Position numbers and translations under genes: made by a program. 64,000 nucleotides of DNA. It comes from Perkinsus chesapeaki. Taxonomy: Eukaryota > Perkinsozoa > Perkinsida > Perkinsidae. Where the stretch lies: positions 41,745 to 105,744 of the forward strand of contig JAAPAO010000045.1 of the NCBI GenBank assembly GCA_013115145.1. Reading direction: 5' to 3'. The notes beneath the pieces were generated by a model. That model was not told where the DNA came from and did not search any database. It saw only the letters and a program-made list of their open reading frames with translations. Position 1 is the first letter of the stretch. Every line of letters begins with the position of its first letter. Positions 1-10,964 of the stretch are shown here, in pieces.

Positions 1-1700
1 GCCATCAGACTCCTCATCCATGAAGGGATCGTCATCTAGCCCCTTGACTCGTATATGGTATGACGCATCATCATCATCAGAGCCTTGGCCTCCAAAGGTA
101 GAGTGGAAGCTCGGCCCTAGAAGATCACGCCAATTGGGGACATGGTCGAACTTGGGCAATGATGGTGGCTCAACCTGAGATAAAAGACTTTGACCTCATT
201 TAGCATCACGAATCAATGCTCCTTGTATCTTCCCCAGTGCTGGGATATAATAAGACCAAATTTCCTACAAATTGTGCTCCTTATGACCGATCCATCGCCG
301 TACGCGTACCCATCGGGAGCCCTATAGCTAACTGAATCGCTCAAGCCGAGGGTTCGACAAACAACAACACCCCCCATACTCCACAAGAGTACATCTCCAG
401 CGAGCAATTGATAGCATTACCTCCCCCACTGTATCCTCGTCCTTCTTCTTCTTCCTCCTTTTAACCACTGGTGGTGGCTTCTCAGTTGTCTTTGCATACA
501 TCTCCAACTCCTTTATTATATCATCAGATGACTTCATTGATTCGGCCTTAGCACTGCTCTCGAGTTCTAAACAGCTTCCCTATCCCCCACCAGCCCCATA
601 CTCCCCCTACCTTCGGAACTCCGCGCTACCGTTTTCTCCGCTTCCGCAATGGCCTGGGCCAGAGCGTCCACAGAAGGTCGTGGCGTGGTAGTAGTCGTAG
701 TAGTAGTTGTCGGTATAACTTGTCCTCCACCTACCAGCCCAGAGCTTTGGTCGAAGAGCGGTAACCCTGACCATTAGTAATCATACAAAGCCATCGATAG
801 GCCCCCTCGCTTACTACCAAAAGGTGGAGTGTCGGCCAAGGGTTGCATCGCTCCGCCTATATCTTTCACATTTAGATCGCCGATCTTGTCAAAGGTGTAG
901 CCCCCTCCACCACCACCAGGAGGAGGAGGAGGGAACAGTGTCGGTGATGGCCGAGTCGGTTCAGGAGTAGTCTGCCCATTCCCTATATACCCCACCAAGA
1001 GCGAGCGCTTACCGGCAAACTGAATTGGGCCATTGGAGGGTTCTGGCCCAAAGAAGGCCATAGGGGAGGCTGACTCTGCTGGTAATAAGGAGGAGCCTGC
1101 TGCTGAGAGGATGGAGACATCTGATGCAAGATGCTTATACAGACAGCCTCAACCAACAACACTACCATCATAGGTTGCCCGACGCTTGGCATAATACCCG
1201 TCCCAGGGATCGAACCAGGGTCTCCAGCATAAGGCCCGCCAACAACCTGTGGCTGATATGTCAGCGGTGGCGGAGGGGGCTGCCCTCCGTATGTAGGCTG
1301 GTAATAGCTAGGTGGCGGCGGATAGGGATATATCCCGCCATAAGGGAGCATGTATGGGTACCTTACACACCACCAAGTACTACTATTGGTCCGATGGTTT
1401 ATCATTACCACGGCGGCGGCGGCGGTGGCCCTCCAGGTTCCTGTAAATAGGACGACGATGACCCCTTACTCTCTCTACCCTTATCTACTGTATGCCTCCG
1501 CCGCAACAACCTTGCGGTGAGGACACCAGATGCAGTAAGAAACAATATTAATATTTTCATTAAGCCATTTAGAAGGGTTAAAATATTGTCTACAAGAAGC
1601 CCCAAATTGACTGACTTCTCCAACTGCCCGGCGGCCAAGTGACAGAGCTGGAGCAGCCTCCATGCCTACCAAACTACTACATACATCACCTCACCCCACA
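1..1700 (-). CDS. Proline-rich protein of unknown function, 3' end beyond the left edge
   Basis: Minus-strand coding-like blocks run from about 1638 to the left edge. They hold long runs of P, Y, Q and G (around 983-1411), a stretch ending in PPPPPP (near 1405-1440), a GGGGGG run (near 900-930), a Lys-rich patch KRRKKKKDEDT (around 430-480) and an acidic tail with SDDDDAS and DEESDG in the first 180 bases. The pieces lie in different frames joined by short introns; I did not fix every junction or the start. Composition suggests a disordered RNA- or actin-associated protein, but no domain is recognisable. It is truncated by the window edge. Confidence 0.45.
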
Positions 1701-1816
1701 GACCTCTATAGTACCCATTGGTCGTTGTGATACACTCCAAATGATGAGCGCAGAAGGGGGCTTATAAATGAGGCTAGAGTAATTTGCCTAGCCCAGCCAT
1801 ACCGACACCCTCGCCA

Positions 1817-2074
1817 CTACCCACTATACCAATATAATACCATATACCCGCAATATATACCTAAACACCTTCCCCCAGCATGCTCTCTCCACAGGACTGA
1901 TTTCGGACAGAAACGCATTAGCGCGCGCCCAAGTGATAGATTTCCATCTAACCGAACGGCGAGTTGTGATTTCCAAAACCGGTACTGGTTTCGTGAGAGT
2001 TTAATGAATGAGCTGATTAATGGTGTCAAGAAGGCATCTTGAAGCCACGGTGACTTTGCTGCTACAGGAGCCAT
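1817..2074 (-). CDS. Small protein of unknown function (about 70 aa)
   Basis: ATG at 2074 opens a basic, aromatic-rich frame beginning MAPVAAKSPW and containing KLSRNQYRFWKSQ. A donor after REHAGG leads across a roughly 45-bp intron to a last exon of only a few codons ending with TAG at 1817-1819. Short size, basic N-terminus and position just downstream of the mitochondrial HSC20 gene would suit a small mitochondrial subunit, but that is inference. No domain recognised. Confidence 0.4.
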   Translation of the reverse strand: MAPVAAKSPWLQDAFLTPLISSFIKLSRNQYRFWKSQLAVRLDGNLSLGRALMRFCPKSVLWREHAGGRCLGIYCGYMVLYWYSG

Positions 2075-2237
2075 TTGAAGGGATATAAAGGATTGGTTGC
2101 TCACCACCGTCGTTCGAAAAATTGATTTGCCCCCCAACCCACGTTGCCCTAAACACAAGATTCATGCGATAACGAAGAAACCGAATAACATACATCTGCC
2201 ATTAGGCAGTAGTGGTGGTGGGCAGTAGTAATGTGTC

Positions 2238-3074
2238 TTACATTTTGTTGACAGTACCCTTAAGTCTATCATCTATCCTAACCAGGAACCTTAACCTATT
2301 AACCTCAGTCTCAACAGCATCCCAATCGTGTGCTTCATCACACAGTCTAGTAAGCTCCTCCTCACATTCCCTTATCCTTGCATCATTCTCATCAGCCAGC
2401 TTGCTTAGCTCTTCCTCATCCCCTTCAGCATCATCTATCTCCTCATTATAGTCCAACATCTCCATCAGCACACTAGGGTCCATGTTACCCATACCATCGG
2501 CCTCGTCATCATCAGACTTCACACCGGTCTCTAGTTGCAGCAAATGCTCTGCCCGCTTTAGAGGTGATCGGAGCGTCTTAATGGCGTCATTAACCATAGC
2601 CGAGTCGGCAGCGGCCACCTCAGGATCAGCACCCTCAACGTGGGCCACCTTGTCTGGATGCAGCCTGTTCTGTAACTTCCTATAGCACTTCTCTGCACCA
2701 CTGGTATCTAGGCTATACCTATGTGGTTGGTTTAGCAAACAAAAGTAGTCTGTGGGGCAATCGCGAGGCTTCTCTGGTTGAAGGGAGTCGCACGACGGGC
2801 AGAATGGACAGAAAGAATTCATCACGAAATCGCATTTGGGACAATGCAGGTTGCAGCAGTCCGCCGATTCGCAGCAACCATTACTGGCTGCTGAGGCGAA
2901 GGCTCGGAGGGCCCCAGTGGGCTGCTGCGGCTGGACAAACCAGACTTTAGTGGTCGCACCTACAACCCAGTGGGTTGCAGGTGTGAGGCACCGCTGGACG
3001 GAAGGAACTGCCCTGAGGAGCGGGCCAAAGGAACGTGAAGGTTGGGCTAGTAGAGCAGCGCGAGCGGAGAGCAT
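2238..3074 (-). CDS. HSCB: Mitochondrial iron-sulfur co-chaperone HSC20/HscB
   Basis: A single-exon gene of 278 aa. The N-terminus is basic and Ser/Ala-rich with no acidic residues for about 60 residues, as expected of a mitochondrial transit peptide. Next comes a tetracysteine zinc module (CPKC...CPSC), which animal HSC20 proteins also carry. The J-domain has the diagnostic HPDK tripeptide context (NRLHPDK) needed to stimulate Hsp70 ATPase. An acidic C-terminal three-helix region follows, which in HscB binds the scaffold protein IscU. Family knowledge: HSC20 brings IscU-bound [2Fe-2S] clusters to mitochondrial Hsp70 for transfer to recipient proteins. The acidic stretch (DDAEGDEEEL) is longer than usual. 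The longest open frame has its Met at 3074. Confidence 0.93.
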   Translation of the reverse strand: MLSARAALLAQPSRSFGPLLRAVPSVQRCLTPATHWVVGATTKVWFVQPQQPTGALRAFASAASNGCCESADCCNLHCPKCDFVMNSFCPFCPSCDSLQPEKPRDCPTDYFCLLNQPHRYSLDTSGAEKCYRKLQNRLHPDKVAHVEGADPEVAAADSAMVNDAIKTLRSPLKRAEHLLQLETGVKSDDDEADGMGNMDPSVLMEMLDYNEEIDDAEGDEEELSKLADENDARIRECEEELTRLCDEAHDWDAVETEVNRLRFLVRIDDRLKGTVNKM

Positions 3075-3184
3075 TTAGTGAAATATTAGATAAGTACAAT
3101 AAACTAAAGGAAGTAGACGCCAATAGGATGAACCCGATGCCACTGGCAGTAGGATGGGAAATGTGAGCAAGGACATGATGATGA

Positions 3185-4495
3185 TCATATCATCTTTTTC
3201 ATGGTAAAGAATCTTTTATAGTAGAGGATCTGAAGACCAGCCGCCCCAACAAGAACCACCACGTTCAACAGACAATACACAACCAGCCTAAACGACGTAC
3301 CTGGTCAGTGCGACAATCGATGATACCCCGGAGATGGCCTTCTACTTTCGGTTGTCTTCCTCATCCGCTCATCTCTTTCCCTCATATAGAAAAGTGTCTT
3401 ATGGTACTCGTTAAATAATATCTGTATGCGATGGAGCTGAGCTTGAGTGTCATCCAAGTGATCCTTAGTAGCCACTTGAGTGAAGTCGGCAGCATCAGCA
3501 CCGTATCTTCAAAGATTCCTCGAGCTACAGCTTTCTGCCTCACCTACCTGAACATTAGCTCGACCTCTGTAGGAGCCCTAATAGCGCTGTTTGCTAGCCC
3601 CACACAAATCCAATGTGGGCCACTCTAAAGAGGTATCCTCAATAGCCCCTCACACGCCCAGTACCTCAGCAACGGTTGCAGCAGCCTTCACAAACTTCCT
3701 ATCATGCTCGGCTACTAGAACACCATCAACCTACATTAACTTAAACCATCTCCGAGGTCCCTCAAGTACCCCAGCTTCATAGAGACTCAGCGGTATACCA
3801 GCCGCATATAGATGATACTCGGTCCCTGGACGAACCACCTGTAGAGAGTCATTTAGAAGGCTATTAATAGGCCTTACCAGATCAGTTAATGAGGGGGAGG
3901 CCTCCTCTCCGCCTTGGATCGTGCTCTCAACTACCTGCAATATGTGCTCACCTCAGCCATATATCCCCTCATCGAACCAAACGTTTTTACTGCCAGAAGT
4001 TGCCAAACTCAAATACAGTTTTGTGGAATATTCTATCCACCAACGCACCCGATAACCTCGAGCCAACCTTAAGATACGCTACTACCGACCAGAACAACGA
4101 TGCCAAAAACGCTTCTATCTCCCGGCCTCGTCAAAAACAGATTTATAATGATGGCCTCACAAATTCCAAAAGCTCGCTTCAGCTCCGGGGTTAGCGTATC
4201 TTTCCAGAAATCCAAAGATACCATAGAGGTTAAAAGCGACACTTCCCGAGTGATCCGAGGCACTGTGTGATTTTAGCTTATTACGCTAGATACTCACCAA
4301 CAGCTGCTTCTTAGTGAATTCCTCCCCGATACATTTAACCTTATTATCGGGATCCAAGTGGATGGTTAACTTAACCTCAGAAGCTGAGCCACACATGGCA
4401 GCTTTGAATAGCAGAAAAGATACTCTCATCACCTGAACTCGAGCTCCCACTGGGTCCAACGCAAAGACAACAATGCAAATCAAAAATACCATCAT
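3185..4495 (-). CDS. p24/TMED family cargo receptor (emp24/GOLD), ER-Golgi
   Basis: Exon 1 starts with a signal peptide (MMVFLICIVVFAL) followed by the GOLD-type start VKCIGEEFTKKQLL. The last exons give a coiled region with YMRERDERMRKTTEST, then one membrane helix and a short tail LQILYYKRFFTMKKMI. The tail carries both known p24 sorting signals: the FF pair (COPII) and a C-terminal KKXX dilysine (KKMI, COPI retrieval). A 45-bp intron splits the TTE-ST codons exactly where the family has RxTxESTN. p24 proteins are type I receptors that cycle between ER and Golgi. Internal GOLD exons between about 3430 and 4300 are present but I could not settle all junctions; alternative frames compete there. 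Confidence 0.75.
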
Positions 4496-4593
4496 GAAGA
4501 GCTTTACCAACAACTCGCTCTAATAATACGACTGACGCCTCAAGGCATCAGATGTTCGAATGTAAGCTATGGTCATCAAAGATTCCTCGGAGG

Positions 4594-5248
4594 TTAGGGA
4601 TGGAACCACCAGGACGTCACGGTACCGAAGCCGAAGGCCATGGCGAAGCAGTAGGCCATACCGCCCGCGGGATTAGATTGCATCCACCTAAACAAAGGCA
4701 ATGTACAGCACTGAGTTGAATGGCTGGAAGTACTTGGTGAAGCAGCCACCGTTCCACGTGGGAGAGGTAAAGCAACTCTTACAGCCACAAAAGAGCCTGA
4801 CACCAGTGTGCTCCGGCTCCCAGCGACGAGGACGGAATCCCTAACAATAAAGATATTATATGATGAGAGTAGATCTCACTTACTCCCTCTCTTTTAGAGC
4901 ATTTACAATGCCCATCAACCCAGGGTTGAGTCTTGGATTCACCGCACGCGCACCACCAATAGACCTGTGGGCCGATAGAGGCAATTAAACTAGCAAACTG
5001 GACCAACCTTGCCGGACTCAACAGTGCAGACGTATGGTCTGTACTGGGCCACCTTTGGCGTGGGATCATGCTCCCACCAGATCTCGGTCCATGTAAAGCG
5101 GGGAGCTGATAAATTGCATGATAGCATATAGAAATGTGACTCTACCTGAAGCCTTAAAGAGGCCTCTAGTAGCAGCCACAGTAGTAGGAAGGAGAGCTCT
5201 CCCACCAATAGAGCTTGCCGTGGTCTTCTTAACGGCCGAGGAAAGCAT
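4594..5248 (-). CDS. Mitochondrial protein with two degenerate CDGSH-type motifs and a C-terminal membrane helix
   Basis: Five exons. Exon 1 (5248-5146) is a basic Ser/Thr/Ala-rich leader typical of mitochondrial import. Later exons encode CACGESKTQPWVDGHC and CGCKSCFTSPTWNGGC, which align with the CDGSH signature CxCxx[ST]xxxPxCDGx[H]. In both copies the third Cys is replaced (V, W) and the ligand His is replaced by Cys. The last exon has a hydrophobic segment GGMAYCFAMAFGFGT. CDGSH proteins bind [2Fe-2S] through three Cys and one His. CDGSH-type subunits are, to my recollection, present in alveolate respiratory complexes, so a complex IV subunit is possible but unproven. A 46-bp intron interrupts the second motif just after CFTK. 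Confidence 0.6.
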
Positions 5249-5428
5249 ACACTATTGGCTTTACAAAGCACGCTAATAACAATTCAAGTCGATAGTAAAC
5301 GCGAACACAACTCGAGAGTGATCGGCATCTTGCTAAATCTTGCAATCTTGTATTTTCTCAACGACAACTTATTCTTCCTCCTCATATCGTAGGTGCCGGC
5401 ATTTTTCTACCTTACTACTATCCCTAGG

Positions 5429-7903
5429 ATGTTGTCGAAGGCTGCATATGTCCGGCCCGTAGCGGCTTATTCCGCCCTAGGGAGAAATGCAATAGTGGCA
5501 CCAGCAGCTCAGGTATCTTTCCGACCTTGAAGATCCTAGGTCAACCTCAGATCAGGTCCGCCACTCCTCAACCTTCACGAATGGTATGGGCTTTGGCATC
5601 TCCCTTCCCCAGCTCTCTGGGCCTGGTGGTGTATTTGTTACTAAGTATCCTATCTAAAATCACCAGTGTCTCAAGTGCTTACCTTAGGTATAAGATAACC
5701 AAGCCATACAACGAGAACACTACCTGGGATGACTTCCTATTGTATATGCCAGAGAGGGATCAGCTCGCCAAGTTCACCAAGGACGTCCCGCTCTTTATAC
5801 GGTACTGTCTTATCCCTGATGTAGCACTACTGTGGGGTCAGGTACCTCAAGCTGGTCACAGATCAGGAGGGGCGTAAGGAGGCCTTTCGTGAGTTTTATC
5901 AACGGTAATACGAAAGACAATCCCAGCAGTTCCCAGAAGTTCCTTTAGGTGCAAAGACGGTCTCACTGTTGAGAATGATATTTTTCTCACCACCGAAGAG
6001 CTACTCGCTCTCATGTGGAAGAACGGTTACACTGATAAAGGTAGGGCACAGGCGGCGGCCTTCGGAAGACAGAGGATCTTCAACGATCAGAGCGTAACGC
6101 CATCTTGGCTACTTTCCCGTCGGACTACCGCTTCCATTACCCAGAGCTTTCGGTCCTTTTTGATGTCCCTGAGGTGAGTCCCTAGCTAGACGGTGATGGA
6201 TGCGATGCTCCTGGTTCAGGAGGATACCTATAAGTTCTGTCTACGCAGTCGAATGGAGAAGAGCCATATTGGTGAATTAGATTACGAGAAGGTGAGACGA
6301 CCACACCTCAAGATGGCCAATGGCTCTCGACTCGACTGGAGGAGAATTGTCCAACGTTCCATTAAAGCGTCCCTTTCAGGTCAAACGTAAGGGGTTCCTC
6401 CGAGACCACTGGTTGGTCTTCGCGGGTGGATGGTAAGTCATACTTGACTGTGATAAGCTCCGTTATCATCATCCCTAACAGGTACATCTTCAAGAACTTC
6501 CCGTTCTATAACTACCTCTTCTATATGAAGACCTATGGTTTTTCGCTTTGGTTCGTCAGTTGTTGGTATCTATTCAACAGGATGGCCAACCGTGTGTGGA
6601 GGCGGTACTCTCCGGGCTCCCCCTTGCCTGGTTAATGTCTGTTGTTTGCTCAGTAACGAATTCATGGCCGAACAGAAAACGGCTGCTGGTGTGACAGAAG
6701 GCGAGGATAAAATCCTCAAGAACATGTCTCGCTTCACCAATGATTCGATGTACGTCATACCGCTCCTTCCTCAAATCTTGGACATCTCGACCCCTAGGTG
6801 TGTCAACTACCTCAAGGCCTTCAAGCGTGAGTCAACCGACCGTCTTGCCCAGTACCATCATGCTCTCATCCAGAAGCAAAAGCACGATGTAAGCTTTGGC
6901 AAAGCCCGGCTTTTGCAGCCACCACCACCACCTCATCAGATAACCGATCGTGTCCTCCATCAGCTCCAAAACATCGAGCGTTCTGAACACAACATGGCAG
7001 CTTCCATGCAGGGTAGGCAGGCACTCTTGAGAAGTCTATTTCATCCTTACTTGTCTAGAAATACTGGTTCGTGAGACAGCGTCCTCGTTCCGCGATATGT
7101 TCCCCACCGACCCTAAGATGCAAAAGGAGAGCTTCAATACAGCATTGGCACAGTTAGCTGGCGATACCGTCGACGCGTAGGAGAACCAGATATCGGTTGG
7201 AAGGAATGTCTTGGTTTTAGATCAAAGGATCCTGTAAAGAATCACTTCCTCAATTCTTTCAAGGAGCTCAAGACACAGGATGTCTCCAAGGCTACGGTAG
7301 GGGGGCGTTGGGGTGTACTGGGTAGAATGTTCAATTTCAGCCCGACGAGAAGGGAAGCCTGATCCAGCGTTTGGCCTTTGATAAAAAGAAGAGTAGGAGC
7401 GGATGGTTGTTGTTAAGTGACAGTGTTGTTGTTGATAGGTGAGAGGGACTTCGAAAGGCAGTACATGGTAACCAAGGCTGAAGCTGAGGAGGTTAAGGAG
7501 CTAGCTAAGAAGGCTAAGGCAAAGGAAGGGTAATATAGAAAGTGGAGGAGGAGGGCCGGGCGGTATGGTGTTGAAGTAGATACAACTGGTCGACTCTCAA
7601 TGATAAGGATATGGCTCGTATGGAGGAGCTTTACACTAAGATAAATAATAAGGTTGGATTCCCGGTAGGAGCTTTACGTAGTCACTTGGTCATCGATTGC
7701 TGTATCAGATGGTTACCGAGAGCGCGGTAGAGTCTGTGTCGACCGACAGCTATGCCGACGTCCGTGCAAAGGTAGGATTCGTTTGCCTATTGTGTGTGTT
7801 AATGTAAGGTTAGGAGTATACAAGCCATATGAACGAGCAGTTGGAGGTGATGCGAGTGAAGCTCCGTAATGAGAGATTGAGTATGTTCGCTGGAGCCTTC
7901 TAA
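5429..7903 (+). CDS. Mitochondrial inner-membrane/coiled-coil protein, candidate ATP synthase peripheral-stalk (b-like) subunit
   Basis: A chain of about 13 small exons joined by 27-75 bp GT-AG introns gives one continuous protein of roughly 480 aa. It starts with a transit peptide (MLSKAAYVRPVAAYSALGR ... RHSST). The middle has one clear membrane helix (YGFSLWFVSCWYLFNR) followed by RMANRVWRR. The remaining half is helical and charged, with ETASSFRDMFPTDPKMQ, AEAEEVKELAKKAKAKEG and an ending RNERLSMFAGAF before TAA at 7901-7903. One membrane helix followed by a long amphipathic helical arm is the layout of mitochondrial ATP synthase subunit b, hence the tentative call. I see no motif that proves it; another respiratory-complex subunit is possible. 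Confidence 0.6.
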
Positions 7904-7995
7904 AGTGCTGTTTCGTTGTTGCTCTTTTGACGATTAGTTTCATTTGTGTTGCTGCGGAAATATCGGTATGAGTTGCGTAATAAGTATTGTTACAG

Positions 7996-8369
7996 AAGGG
8001 GGAGGGCATCTTAAGGGTATCGAAGCACATAAAGGGGAGGGCATCTTAAGGGTAACGAAGGACATAAAGGGGAGGGCATCTTAAGGGTAACGAAGGACAT
8101 AAAGGGGAGGGCATCTTAAGGGTAACGAAGGACATAAAGGGGAGGGCATCTTAAGGGTAACGAAGNNNNNNNNNNNNNNNNNNNNNNNNNNNNNNNNNNN
8201 NNNNNNNNNNNNNNNNNNNNNNNNNNNNNNNNNNNNNNNNNNNNNNNNNNNNNNNNNNNNNNNNNGTAACGAAGGACATAAAGGGGAGGGCATCTTAAGG
8301 GTAACGAAGGACATAAAGGGGAGGGCATCTTAAGGGTATCGAAGCACATAAAGGGGAGGGCATCTTAAA
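7996..8369. repeat. 35-bp tandem repeat array
   Basis: Head-to-tail copies of a 35-bp unit built on GGGGAGGGCATCTTAAGGG lie about 100 bp after the stop of the preceding gene. Internal copies carry the junction GGTAACGAAGGACAT; the first and last copies share the variant GGTATCGAAGCACAT. There are no spacers, so it is a minisatellite. True length is unknown because a gap interrupts it. Confidence 0.95.
8166..8265. other. Assembly gap of 100 N
   Basis: Exactly 100 N lie inside the tandem array, a conventional placeholder for a gap of unknown size. The array is probably collapsed or unresolved here. Confidence 0.98.
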
Positions 8370-8708
8370 ACACTGGGATACGGCATAGATGGTGGTTGAC
8401 GGAATATGTAAAAGGGTTCAGAAAACAGAAAAATTTAGGAATCTCTTGAAGATTGTTCTATGTACACCCATAATGTATATTAACCGCCTTCACCAAAGGC
8501 CATTTAACAAACAACTAAACACCCTCAACTGTAGTTAGAAGTAGAATGACTAAATATCTGCTAAGTCGGTAGTGTGAGCTTCCGCTACAACACATACCCA
8601 AATCTAATACGATAAGCATCAACATATGATATGTTACCTATCCTCACATCTAGTGAGATACTGATACTTGACATTTTCCAAGTAATGACCTATGAGCATT
8701 GGATACCC
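8370..8708. other. Intergenic, nothing recognised
   Basis: AT-richer sequence between the minisatellite and the end of the next minus-strand gene. I see no frame with splice-compatible coding sequence. Confidence 0.6.
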
Positions 8709-9107
8709 CTATGGATTTGTAAATTCGCCAAACCAGGCTCCTTGCCTTGAGTGTATCTCAACAAGTTGAGGCTCTCTGGGTCGGAAAGAATATAACCACT
8801 CTTTGAAGTCTTCCTGTGTAATAGCTGCGGTGCCACACTTGTCAATCTGCTCCGCCATTGGTGTATCCTTGAAGTCTAGCTCGAGAAACATACTGTACTT
8901 TTTCTCATCGACAGTCGTGTAAGGCACCGACGCCACCTTCAGCCCACACCCCAGCACGATGATATCGATATCTACAGTTTTACCATGCAGCGAGAACGTC
9001 AGCGTACCGCTGACTCCGCCCTCTTTTTCTTTTTCAGTGAAGACCATCCCGGGCGAACCATTGGAGATGTTTAAGATAATGGCCAATACAAAGAGGAGGA
9101 ATGACAT
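8709..9107 (-). CDS. Small secreted protein of unknown function
   Basis: Single-exon frame of 132 aa. The Met at 9107 was chosen because it begins a clean signal peptide (MSFLLFVLAIILNISNGSPG); the frame is open further upstream but without such a leader. The mature part is hydrophilic with two cysteines (VLGCGLK, DKCGTAA), possibly one disulfide, and no membrane segment. No family recognised. It resembles in style the larger secreted protein at 53 kb, but I see no clear sequence relationship. Confidence 0.7.
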   Translation of the reverse strand: MSFLLFVLAIILNISNGSPGMVFTEKEKEGGVSGTLTFSLHGKTVDIDIIVLGCGLKVASVPYTTVDEKKYSMFLELDFKDTPMAEQIDKCGTAAITQEDFKEWLYSFRPREPQLVEIHSRQGAWFGEFTNP

Positions 9108-10964
9108 TGTTAGTTCCTGCTGGTCCGAACAACTACAATGGAGGGTGTGGCTGGAGCCTGTCATAGCGGTAACATCCCCGAACATATGCAGTAGCCTTTT
9201 TGTTATGTCGAGAACTGATCTTAGTTATTGGTACGAATCGCGGACTCAGGTGAGTTATGACCCGCAAGCGAAGGGAGACAACGGTGACATGGACTCCACT
9301 AGGCATTTTCAATGTCTTTCTCCTCGACGATCTGACAAACCTGTCTGATAGTCTAGACTACACAATTTGATACAACTTAATCATTCAATCTCTAACGACA
9401 TTGAATGCCCTTGTGCTCAGCACAATGTGGTTGCTATGTTCCAGCATCCAGAGCGCAATGTCACAACTTACCAGGCACAAGCTTCTGTGACATGACATGT
9501 CCGGCAGGAGGCTCACTCAAGATAACAACAATACATAATATTCTTTACAACTACGCCAACACCATGTGTATGGCATCGAAATAACTATTATATAGCAGCT
9601 TTTCTAAGTACTATTCGAACATCAAGAGCCCTATCCACTTGCTCGGCATCAGCGGAGTCGTTTTCGTCTTTGGTCACTGATGTTGGTTGTGACCGCTAGG
9701 AGACAACCTGATGGTGCCGTATAATAGGCGCAATCTATGAGATACACTATAGGGCACATCTGATTCAGTGTCACTGTATAAACTTGATATTATCAAGCGC
9801 TCAACTCGACCGTGTTAAACTTATTCGTGCCGATGAATCCATCCTGTCCTCATTTGTAAAGCCCCCCAATGTGGATGAATGGTTTAACAGAGAAGCGAAG
9901 CAGATTAGGTTGGTTGACCGAAGGGCTCAGAGTGCCTTTCTGGTGCCTCGCATGGGAGATAGCCCATCTTGGTCCATGCTATATGTATGCCTACATGCTA
10001 CTCATTAAACATGAGCATTAACGACGTTAGTGTTCGTCCTTGTGATCTAACTTTCCGGGATGACCACGGCGAAGTATCATAGCTCTTCTCTCGTATTCGT
10101 TGAGTAATACGCCCCCAAGTCCAGTTTGTACTTCGCTTGTGAGGTATGGCAGTTGTACTGTATAGTTGTGCCTCAACTGAATTACTGTATGGTTTATGAA
10201 CGCAGAAGTGTTGTTGTAATAATGTAACGAAATAAATAATACATGTGGTTATCTTGAGTATTAGGTTGTCATCAAATTAGGTAATATAGCATGTAGTAGT
10301 TTACTAACCTCTGTACAAGGTGGAGGGGGTAACAATAAATCACTTAGGAAATCGCGACTTAGGTCCCAATTGACGGTATCTGACACATAACAACTGCCAA
10401 TGCTACCGCACCAGCAAGAGGCAAACAAAAGCCTTCAAACGTAGTGGCGTTGGATCGTCTCATGATCTCCTCTTACTAGAAGCATAATAGGCTTCATCTC
10501 CCTCCTCGTTGAGCATCGCACCATCTGTTGCTCCATTAAGACTGTCCATACCGTTCCTTCTTGAATCTAGAAACATAGATAAGTGACCCATGCACACAGG
10601 GAGGGCTAACCTGGAGTCGCCAATGCCGGCCTTGTAACAGAACTGCCTCGCCATGACGTCCCAAAGCCTCGAACCTCAGTGGAGCTAGGATCGAATTCCC
10701 TGTTGATTTTAGTGAGGCTCGTTGGTGAGATGCTACTTACACAGGGTTATCGCCCAAAAGCCTTCGTCTTTGTGCAGTAGCTCGCACGGTATTGCGCAGC
10801 CGATGGGCATCGTTGGTCAGATTGAGGACCACCCAACCCTTCTCTCTGACTCGTCTACTGCTGTTGCTCCCATTAGTAGTTATGGACACCACCGCATGGG
10901 ACAGCACTCGGCAATAAACACACCTACACGGCGAATATGACGCTACGAAGGAGAAGAAGAGAGC
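9108..10964. other. Long region without a confident gene
   Basis: Two weak frames occur: a plus-strand one near 9784-10008 that has no ATG near its start and reads as an orphan exon (contains NVDEWFNREAKQIRLVD), and a minus-strand one near 10460-10654. Neither can be joined to neighbours by convincing splice sites. I would treat both as unproven. Confidence 0.5.

Noticed and set aside
1195-1240. tRNA-like T-arm (CCTGGTTCGATCCCTGG on the minus strand)
   Set aside because: It falls in the coding frame of the proline-rich protein (GDPGSIPGTG) and no acceptor or D arm pairs with it.
7996-8369. CRISPR-like array of regularly spaced repeats
   Set aside because: Units are contiguous with no spacers, and the genome is eukaryotic.
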